From assembly GCA_934725835.1 (NCBI GenBank), contig CAKVCR010000198.1, positions 1 to 5,635 on the forward strand: a DNA stretch of 5,635 nt, in the 5' to 3' direction. Both the position numbers and the translations under genes were made by a program. Source of the DNA: an uncultured Odoribacter sp. (GTDB lineage Bacteria; Bacteroidota; Bacteroidia; Bacteroidales; Marinifilaceae). This document shows, piece after piece, positions 1 to 5,041 of the stretch. The notes under the pieces are model-generated. The model did not search any database. It was not told where the DNA came from and saw nothing but the letters and a program-made list of their open reading frames with translations. Numbering within the stretch: position 1 is the stretch's first letter; every line of letters starts with the position of its first letter.

Positions 1-30
1 TATTATAAGTCGGAGTTAAAATAAATTAAA

Positions 31-39
31 AGGAAAGGA
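31..39 (+). promoter_or_regulatory. Ribosome binding site of the 47-598 gene
   Basis: A purine-rich AGGAAAGGA run lies seven bases before the ATG at 47. All three forward frames contain a stop between base 1 and base 46 (TAA at 3-5, 17-19 and 22-24). This is therefore a real intergenic leader: the gene at 47 starts here and is not simply the window-clipped end of a longer reading frame. Confidence 0.55.
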
Positions 40-46
40 AAAAACT

Positions 47-598
47 ATGAACATTTATGAACAGCACAAGAAAAAAGTAATGCAAGGCTGGCAAACCTGG
101 AATTCTCGCAGCGTTCTCTCTCATATTATGATGCCTGAATGCATTGGGATCAATTTAGGGTTGAAGGATTTTTTTGAAAACCGTAATCCGGCAGCTCTTG
201 AAGAGATGACAGCCGTGATGCTTGAAACCGTGCGTAAGGGTATGTGGAAAGCCGATGAACAGCAGATAGCTGAGCTATCCCGATTGCATACGGAGCTTGT
301 GGATAAATATAAACCTTCCTGTTCCGGTTTTGTCTGTGACAATGCGAAACTGCGTGATTTTATTGCATCGAAAGTGGATGCTCCGACAGCAGCAGCGTAT
401 CAGAAGAATATTTCGCAAATCCGAGAGGCGGCTGCTCAAAACGACAATAAGGGAGTTGTGATGAAGAAAGAAGAGTTGAACAGACATGCAGAGCGGCAGA
501 CACGACAGCTGGACAGTCTGTGGATTGCAATGGCTGTGATGCTCGTTATAGTCGGTCTGGCACTCTTGATGCGGAGAAGACGTAAAAACAATGCTTGA
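47..598 (+). CDS. Chimeric small protein: glycoside-hydrolase-like N-terminus joined to CobN/HmuS C-terminal tail
   Basis: The 183-residue protein has two parts. Residues ~44-110 match the end of CobN-type chelatases as I know them: a NPAALEEMTAVMLETVRKGMW-like stretch (residues 47-67; CobN has NPWAL..IAERLLEA..RGLW), then a Cys92-x4-Cys97 segment. An Ala/Gln/Lys-rich linker, one membrane helix (~158-175) and a basic RRRRK tail follow, as in the membrane-anchored CobN-like proteins (HmuS type) of Bacteroides. Residues 1-~40, with GWQTWNSRSVLSH and LGLKDF, do not fit CobN but resemble the N-terminus of MGH1-like, GH63-related hydrolases (pattern GWNTWNTRSVLSH..LPEG..INLG.KE). The likely seam is at residues 36-43, where both families read about LG(L/I)K(D/E). 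The CobN body of over 1,000 residues is missing, so chelatase or dechelatase activity is not expected; the protein may be a deletion remnant. It ends three bases before the ATG of the next gene. The CobN tail is fairly sure; the hydrolase origin is less so. Confidence 0.7.
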   Translation: MNIYEQHKKKVMQGWQTWNSRSVLSHIMMPECIGINLGLKDFFENRNPAALEEMTAVMLETVRKGMWKADEQQIAELSRLHTELVDKYKPSCSGFVCDNAKLRDFIASKVDAPTAAAYQKNISQIREAAAQNDNKGVVMKKEELNRHAERQTRQLDSLWIAMAVMLVIVGLALLMRRRRKNNA

Positions 599-600
599 CT

Positions 601-1278
601 ATGGATACGATTGTTTGGATTTTGATATTTATCACTGCTTTCAATTTTCTGTTGAAGCAGACATTTTGGAGATGGACAGCAACATGGATTGCAGCCGGCA
701 TCCTGGCACTGTTTGTTATTTTGACCTGGAAATATGCTATAGAACAGTCGAAAACGCAGATTGCCGACTGGTTGGGCAACCAGGCATTGATGTTGGATAC
801 ATCGGTCGTGCTGACGGTGGAGGTATCCTTGCAGATGGCGTTTTGTCTGTTGTCGGTCCATGTGGCAAATATGTCACCGGTGAAAAGACGGATGCGTTTT
901 GCTCAGATGCTGCTCTATTGGTTTCCCGGAGTATTGGTGTTTCCGGTACTGTTCTTTGGACTCACCCAGTTGATTTTTACAATGCCCGGAGTAGCTTTCC
1001 AAACGGTAGCCTGGTGCTTTGCAACCGCCGTATTTGTGTTGATACCGTTGGGTCGTTGGGGATTGCGTTTGCTTTTGCCGGAAACTGATCTACGGTTGGA
1101 ACTGCTTTTTCTTACCAATGCATTGGTAGCTATATTGGGTATTGTGGCCACCGTAAACGGGCGGACTGCCGTAGAGGGAGTGGCAACGGTTGATTGGTGG
1201 GCACTTGCAGGATGTGTCGGAATATTCATTGCCGGAGGAGTGTTGGGATTGCTCCGCCAACAGTTGCGAAAGAGATAA
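601..1278 (+). CDS. Polytopic inner-membrane protein, HmuT-like
   Basis: A 225-residue, strongly hydrophobic protein with about seven predicted membrane helices (near residues 3-18, 26-43, 67-88, 101-126, 131-150, 167-184 and 199-218), ending in a basic QQLRKR tail. I recognise no catalytic motif. By position, after a CobN/HmuS-type tail and before an ExbB-like and a DUF2149 gene, it corresponds to HmuT of the haem-utilisation operon, a protein of unknown mechanism. I infer that it joins the ExbB-like/DUF2149 motor in the inner membrane. The ATG at 601 is chosen; an in-frame TTG at 595 would overlap the previous stop and add two residues. Neither start has a well-spaced ribosome binding site, which suggests translational coupling. 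The 53-base gap after it holds no terminator, so the next gene is probably co-transcribed. Confidence 0.75.
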   Translation: MDTIVWILIFITAFNFLLKQTFWRWTATWIAAGILALFVILTWKYAIEQSKTQIADWLGNQALMLDTSVVLTVEVSLQMAFCLLSVHVANMSPVKRRMRFAQMLLYWFPGVLVFPVLFFGLTQLIFTMPGVAFQTVAWCFATAVFVLIPLGRWGLRLLLPETDLRLELLFLTNALVAILGIVATVNGRTAVEGVATVDWWALAGCVGIFIAGGVLGLLRQQLRKR

Positions 1279-1331
1279 AGAGAAGATACACACATAGTTT
1301 TTGATTTGATAATAAATTAAATAGTAAGAAT

Positions 1332-1934
1332 ATGAATACAATTTCTGACATTATGTTTTGGATATCAACGGGTCTGCTTGTACCTGTTGTCGTGTTATTG
1401 ATAGCACTGTTTTTCCGTTCGCTGTTATTGGTGGGTAGTTTTTTCGGTCAATACCTTTCTATTCGTCGGACTGACAAAATGTTGCGCGAACAGCTGGAAG
1501 CCTTGCGTCTTGCTAATCTGGATGAATTTGACGGTAAATTGCCGGCAAATAACAAATCCTTGGTAGTGACTTATATGCGCCGCATTATGGAATCGCGGGA
1601 GAGTCACGCGCAGGTGCAACGTCTTTTGGCCAATTTTGAAATAGCTGCCGATAAAGATTTGGCGACCTCCAAGACACTCACCAAATTAGGACCGATACTG
1701 GGTCTGATGGGGACTCTGATACCGATGGGACCGGCATTGGTGGGACTGTCTACAGGAGATATTGCCTCCATGGCTTATAATATGCAGGTCGCTTTTGCGA
1801 CCACCGTCATCGGTCTGTTTGCCGGAGCTATCGGTTTCCTGACGCAACAGGTAAAACAGCGCTGGTATCTTCAAGATATGACAAATCTGGAATTTTTAGT
1901 TGAATTGATAAACGAAAAACGCAATCGGGCATGA
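1332..1934 (+). CDS. MotA/TolQ/ExbB-family proton channel protein (HmuU-like)
   Basis: This 200-residue protein has the ExbB/TolQ layout: one N-terminal helix (~8-38), a cytoplasmic stretch rich in charged residues (~42-112), then two helices (~117-138 and ~151-171). The family signature is clear at residues 115-140, with TLTKLGPILGLMGTLIPMGPAL and a following GLSTGD. The third helix (AFATTVIGLFAGAIGFL, 154-170) carries the small and Thr residues that line the proton path in ExbB/TolQ. Family members use the proton motive force to drive work across the envelope with an ExbD/TolR-type partner. Its stop overlaps the start of the DUF2149 gene (ATGA at 1931-1934), which indicates translational coupling and a shared complex. 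In hmu-type loci this gene is HmuU and is thought to energise the CobN-like haem enzyme. Family assignment is firm; the haem role rests on context. Confidence 0.92.
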   Translation: MNTISDIMFWISTGLLVPVVVLLIALFFRSLLLVGSFFGQYLSIRRTDKMLREQLEALRLANLDEFDGKLPANNKSLVVTYMRRIMESRESHAQVQRLLANFEIAADKDLATSKTLTKLGPILGLMGTLIPMGPALVGLSTGDIASMAYNMQVAFATTVIGLFAGAIGFLTQQVKQRWYLQDMTNLEFLVELINEKRNRA

Positions 1935-2254
1935 AACGCAATCTATTGAAAAAAGAGGAGGACAGCGATCCCATCAGTGTGGTGTCCAATCTCTTCGATG
2001 TGGCGATGGTATTTGCCGTAGCCTTGATGGTAGCATTGGTTACACGCTATAATATGACAGAGATGCTTTCCAAGGAGGATTTCACGATGGTAAAAAATCC
2101 CGGAAAAGAGAATATGGAAATCATCACTAAAGAGGGAGAAAAAATTAACCGCTATACGCCTTCCGAAAACCAGCAGCAGTCCGGCACCCGCGGCAAGAAA
2201 GTGGGGATAGCCTACGAATTGGAAAATGGAGAGATAATCTATGTGCCCGAGTAG
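1931..2254 (+). CDS. DUF2149 protein, ExbD/TolR-like partner (HmuV-like)
   Basis: This 107-residue protein has a short charged N-terminus (KRNLLKKEEDSDP), one membrane helix (~20-38) and a polar domain of ~65 residues probably facing the periplasm. The segment DPISVVSNLFDVAMVFAVAL is the DUF2149 signature. Asp23 sits at the start of the helix in an LFDVAMVFAVALMV context that closely parallels the FIDVMLVLLIIFMV helix of ExbD, where the Asp takes part in proton transfer. The C-terminus ends in GKKVGIAYELENGEIIYVPE. The 4-base overlap with the ExbB-like gene supports a channel/stator pair. It is HmuV-like by order in the haem-utilisation operon. DUF2149 membership is confident; the ExbD-like function is inferred from the helix pattern and the neighbour. 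Confidence 0.88.
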   Translation: MKRNLLKKEEDSDPISVVSNLFDVAMVFAVALMVALVTRYNMTEMLSKEDFTMVKNPGKENMEIITKEGEKINRYTPSENQQQSGTRGKKVGIAYELENGEIIYVPE

Positions 2255-2331
2255 CACCCCGCCCCAACGGGGATAAAGTAATGAAACAGAAGAATTAATG
2301 TATTTTAAGAACTTCCTATGTATGAATTGAC

Positions 2332-2339
2332 TATATTTG
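2332..2339 (+). promoter_or_regulatory. Bacteroides-type -7 promoter element for the NlpE-like gene
   Basis: TATATTTG fits the Bacteroides sigma-ABfr -7 consensus TAnnTTTG exactly and ends 28 bases before the ATG at 2368, giving a short leader. The matching -33 TTTG box is not clear; only a T-rich stretch at 2303-2306 lies upstream, at a longer spacing than usual. It suggests that the lipoprotein gene is transcribed independently of the upstream operon. Confidence 0.5.
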
Positions 2340-2367
2340 TTCTATTGTCAAACACAACATTTACACT

Positions 2368-2802
2368 ATGAATGCAAAATTTCTATTAATGGGCGCATTA
2401 GTTGTAGTGTTTGCTGGCTGTAAAGGTTCTGCCACAAAAAACACGACACAGGTAAAAACGCAGGAGGCTACTACCGAAGTGGCAACCAAGTCCAATGATT
2501 TCTATGGCACATACGAGGGAACGCTTCCATGTGCAGATTGCGGAGGAATCAAAACGATTCTTACCGTGAATGCCGATTCAACCTACTATCTCAGGAGCGA
2601 ATATCTGGGAGTCAAAGACGGAGTTTTTGAAACCAACGGAGTTTACAACCTCCTTAATGGTGATTTACTGGAATTGATTACCCCCTCTTCCGGAGAAAAG
2701 ACCTATTACAAAATTCAGGAAAATGCAGTGGTACTTTCCGATGAACAAGGAACCGTTAATCAGGGAGAACTTGCAGAATATTATGTCTTGAAAAAGAACT
2801 GA
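2368..2802 (+). CDS. NlpE N-terminal-domain lipoprotein
   Basis: A 144-residue secreted lipoprotein. A signal peptide (MNAKFLLMGALVVVFAG) ends in a lipobox with Cys18 as the lipidation site. A Thr/Lys-rich linker (~19-43) leads into one NlpE-type domain (~44-143) with the family signature FYGTYEGTLPCADCGGIKT, including the Cys55-x2-Cys58 pair. E. coli NlpE is a two-domain outer-membrane lipoprotein linked to copper tolerance and Cpx envelope-stress signalling; this one has only the N-terminal domain, the usual form in Bacteroidetes. The residues after Cys18 (KGSATK) lack the acidic run of the Bacteroidetes surface-export signal, so it probably stays on the periplasmic face. It has its own promoter-like element and is closed by a strong terminator, so it looks monocistronic. 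Copper binding is possible through the CxxC but not shown. Confidence 0.88.
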   Translation: MNAKFLLMGALVVVFAGCKGSATKNTTQVKTQEATTEVATKSNDFYGTYEGTLPCADCGGIKTILTVNADSTYYLRSEYLGVKDGVFETNGVYNLLNGDLLELITPSSGEKTYYKIQENAVVLSDEQGTVNQGELAEYYVLKKN

Positions 2803-2826
2803 TTTTGTCGTTATATTTTGTCAATG

Positions 2827-2871
2827 AAATAAAAGCCAACCGTTCATTCAGAAATCGGTTGGCTTTTATTT
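2827..2871. terminator. Strong intrinsic terminator, probably bidirectional
   Basis: A perfect 16-bp inverted repeat pairs 2827-2842 with 2856-2871 around a 13-base loop. The core is AAGCCAACCG/CGGTTGGCTT, flanked by A-rich and T-rich arms. On the + strand the stem ends in TTTTATTTT, as a Rho-independent terminator should; the A-rich left arm gives a T-run on the other strand as well. It starts 24 bases after the NlpE-like stop codon and separates that gene from the sigma/FecR unit. Confidence 0.9.
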
Positions 2872-3094
2872 TACCCGTTAGCTTTGCCAGTGGCATTCTT
2901 CTCTTCACCTTCCGTTTTTTTTCTTTCTCAAACATATCTCAAGACTATATCAAAGATATAAATAAGTGAGAGGGATACTGGAGGGAAGGGAGAGGAATTC
3001 ATACTGTTCGTCTACTTTTTGAATCCAGTACAATACTGATATCTTTAGGATAATACATCCTTGATTTTTGTGTAGGTATTTATGATATAATTTA
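2872..3094. other. AT-rich intergenic region with short dyads, no gene seen
   Basis: No convincing reading frame on either strand. It contains a pyrimidine-rich tract (~2897-2930), a purine-rich tract (~2968-2997), two small dyads (TATATC-AAA-GATATA at 2946-2960 and CAGTA-CAA-TACTG at 3026-3038) and three copies of ATACTG (2975, 3001, 3033). It is the likely regulatory region of the downstream ECF sigma gene, but none of these sites can be tied to a known regulator. Confidence 0.5.
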
Positions 3095-3102
3095 TATTTT
3101 TG
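3095..3102 (+). promoter_or_regulatory. Bacteroides-type -7 promoter element for the ECF sigma gene
   Basis: TATTTTTG matches TAnnTTTG and ends 29 bases before the ATG at 3132, in a very AT-rich stretch. A TTTG at 3067-3070 could be the -33 box, but the 24-base spacing is longer than the usual 19-21. It would let the vegetative sigma factor transcribe the sigma/FecR unit. Confidence 0.45.
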
Positions 3103-3131
3103 CTGCGGAATACATTATATTGATTTCTGCG

Positions 3132-3731
3132 ATGGATAGTAAAAATGAATTGAATAAAGATTCGTTAGTAAAACAGCTGAGACAGGGAGACGAGAAAGCT
3201 TTAAGAATTCTATTTGAGACTTTTTACCCTTCGTTATGTCTTTTCGCAGGTCATTATTTGAAAAACGAGTTTGAAGCAGCAGATATTGTTCAAGAATCAT
3301 TCTTAAAGTTTTGGAACAAGCGTAAGGATTTTGGCAATTACGCATCTATAAAATCTTTCCTCTATATCGTTGTACAACGCGCTTGTTTGAATTTTATACG
3401 AGACAACCGTCATCATGCATCCTTATGTGATGTTGATTTGAAGGATTTACAGGCGAAGATTGAAGGGGAGAATTATTTGATTGAAGAAGAAGCGCACCGT
3501 ATTTTTAATTCGGCTATAGATCAATTGCCCAAACAACAACGTATGGTAATACAATATGTTTTGGAAGGCTTGAATACTTTGGAAATTGCAGAAAAAATGA
3601 ATCTGACAAAAAATTCGGTCATAACATATAAAAAAGAGGCATATAAGCGGTTGCGTTTGAGTATGAAGGATAGTTATTATCTTCTGATGATTTTTTCATT
3701 CATTGATCGCTGTTTTGTTAATAATATTTAA
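3132..3731 (+). CDS. ECF-type RNA polymerase sigma-70 factor
   Basis: A 199-residue sigma factor with the two ECF domains. Region 2 lies at ~24-91, with the core-binding motif ADIVQESFLKFWNKR (50-64) and FLYIVVQRACLNFIRDNR (76-93). Region 4 lies at ~124-175, with LPKQQRMVIQYVLEGLNTLEIAEKMNLT as the first part of the DNA-binding helix-turn-helix and SVITYKKEAYKRLR as the recognition part. A hydrophobic tail (YYLLMIFSFI, 182-191) follows, as in many Bacteroides ECF factors. The FecR-type gene 99 bases downstream is the expected anti-sigma partner, which would hold the sigma factor at the membrane until a surface signal arrives. The ATG at 3132 is chosen; an in-frame TTG at 3120 would add four residues. 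The target promoters cannot be read from this window. Confidence 0.95.
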   Translation: MDSKNELNKDSLVKQLRQGDEKALRILFETFYPSLCLFAGHYLKNEFEAADIVQESFLKFWNKRKDFGNYASIKSFLYIVVQRACLNFIRDNRHHASLCDVDLKDLQAKIEGENYLIEEEAHRIFNSAIDQLPKQQRMVIQYVLEGLNTLEIAEKMNLTKNSVITYKKEAYKRLRLSMKDSYYLLMIFSFIDRCFVNNI

Positions 3732-3830
3732 TTTTCTATTTTTAAACATCCTATAAAATTTGATTCCCGTGTTTCTATGTTGAAGTAGAAATGAAGCTAC
3801 TTTAATTGTGTGACACTTTATATACGAATC

Positions 3831-5000
3831 ATGGGAGATAGTGATAGCTTTTTTAGAATTTCAGAATTAGTTGGGAAGTATATAGTAGGTAATTTGACGT
3901 CTGTTGAAAAAGATGAATTGCAAAAATGGATAGATTCTTCGGCAGGACGCAAGACTTTTCTGCAAGCAATGACTACGCGTAAATATATTTGTGATAAGCG
4001 CAATCAGTTGAAAAGCATTGACGTGAATGACGGATGGTCGAGGATGGAATCTAAATTACGTAGAGAAAGACGTAGAGTTCTCATGATGCGTTGGGTGAAA
4101 ATTGCTGCAATGGTGGTTGTTTTAATTGGAGGTGCATTGTTTTTTACGTATCGGGATGCAGAGAATAAGCCGCTTGTAGTCGAAGTGATTCAACCTGGCA
4201 GGAATAAAGCTGTTTTGGAATTGGCGAATGGACGGGTTTTTGATTTGGAGTCATTGAAGGTCGTTAATAACAGAATTGCAGAGAATATCCTTGTAGACAG
4301 TTGCCGGCTGGATTATACACGTCCAGATTCGTTGTCAGGAGTGGAGTTGGCTTATAATAAATTAAATGTACCTCGTGGCGGAGTTTTTCAAGTGATATTG
4401 GAAGATGGGACGAAAGTGTGGTTAAATTCAGAGACACGTTTTGTATATCCGGAAGTATTTTTAGGAAATAATCGAGAGGTTTATTTGGAAGGAGAGGCTT
4501 ATTTTGATGTTGCCTCGGATTCTGAACGCCCTTTCATTGTATATTCCGGCATTCAAAAAGTGAAAGTATTGGGGACAAGTTTTGGAGTGACGAATTATAA
4601 AGATACCCGAGATTTAAGTGTAACGTTGGTTCGCGGTAAAGTGCAAGTGGAGTATCCTGAAGTCTCTGATAAAGTTTTTTTATTGCAGCCGGGACATCAC
4701 ATTTCGTTCAACTATGCTAATGGTAGCATAGAGCAGGATGTGGTGGACGTGAATGAGTATGTGGCTTGGAAGGATGGCAAATATGTATTTGCAAAAAAGC
4801 GTTTAGAAGATATTTTAGAAACGTTAGCTCGTTGGTATGATTTTCAAATCTTTTACCAAAGCCCTTCTGTGAAAGAACGTTTGTTCTCAGGAGAGCTGAT
4901 GCGGTTTGAAAGCTTTGATGATATTCTTAGCTTGATAGGGGAGATTAATAATGTCAAATTCTCCATTAGCGGTAAAACAGTTATAGTATCTGAAAATTGA
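3831..5000 (+). CDS. FecR-family anti-sigma factor with DUF4974 domain
   Basis: This 389-residue membrane protein has the standard Bacteroidetes FecR layout. A cytoplasmic sigma-binding part (1-~85) includes SELVGKYIVGNLTSVEKDEL and a DGWSRMESKLRRERR stretch. One membrane helix follows (~88-106, WVKIAAMVVVLIGGALFF). The periplasmic FecR domain is at ~180-275, with PRGGVFQVILEDGTKVWLNS, YLEGEAYFDV and VKVLGTSFGV. The C-terminal DUF4974 domain is at ~318-387, with YVFAKKRLEDILETLARWYD and a FSGEL turn. In this family the periplasmic part receives a signal, usually from a TonB-dependent receptor with an N-terminal signalling domain, and the protein then frees its ECF sigma factor. No such receptor lies in this window. 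The ATG at 3831 is chosen over an in-frame GTG at 3810. The length is normal and no break is seen. The next gene starts 41 bases after its stop, probably in the same operon. Confidence 0.96.
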   Translation: MGDSDSFFRISELVGKYIVGNLTSVEKDELQKWIDSSAGRKTFLQAMTTRKYICDKRNQLKSIDVNDGWSRMESKLRRERRRVLMMRWVKIAAMVVVLIGGALFFTYRDAENKPLVVEVIQPGRNKAVLELANGRVFDLESLKVVNNRIAENILVDSCRLDYTRPDSLSGVELAYNKLNVPRGGVFQVILEDGTKVWLNSETRFVYPEVFLGNNREVYLEGEAYFDVASDSERPFIVYSGIQKVKVLGTSFGVTNYKDTRDLSVTLVRGKVQVEYPEVSDKVFLLQPGHHISFNYANGSIEQDVVDVNEYVAWKDGKYVFAKKRLEDILETLARWYDFQIFYQSPSVKERLFSGELMRFESFDDILSLIGEINNVKFSISGKTVIVSEN

Positions 5001-5041
5001 ACATACAATCCGAAATTAATGATGTATTTAAATTATAGCTT

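Noticed and set aside
591..1088. A 165-codon open frame on the + strand overlapping the HmuT-like gene
   Set aside because: It lies almost wholly inside the membrane-protein gene in another frame, is Cys/Gly-rich without a domain pattern, and the other frame has a clear multi-helix protein.
1279..1331. Possible internal promoter in the HmuT-HmuU gap
   Set aside because: The nearest match (TAGTTTTTG) has an extra base relative to TAnnTTTG and no -33 box, so co-transcription from upstream is simpler.
915..1341. Antisense open frames over the HmuT-like gene
   Set aside because: Low-complexity, Thr/Asn/Pro-rich or Ser/Tyr/Gln-rich translations opposite a convincing membrane-protein gene; typical shadows.
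2257..2272. CCCCG/CGGGG hairpin just after the DUF2149 stop codon
   Set aside because: Only five base pairs and no T-run follows, so I do not call it an intrinsic terminator; it might weakly attenuate or protect the 3' end.
2281..2298. Tiny open frame of five codons (ATG to TAA)
   Set aside because: Too short, with no ribosome binding site or conserved context visible.
2951..2958. TATCTTTG on the minus strand, matching the Bacteroides -7 consensus
   Set aside because: No TTTG box at the right distance, and no minus-strand gene between it and the terminator at 2827-2871.
3115..4003. Minus-strand open frames opposite the sigma and FecR genes
   Set aside because: They lie opposite strongly recognised protein families and show no domain pattern of their own.
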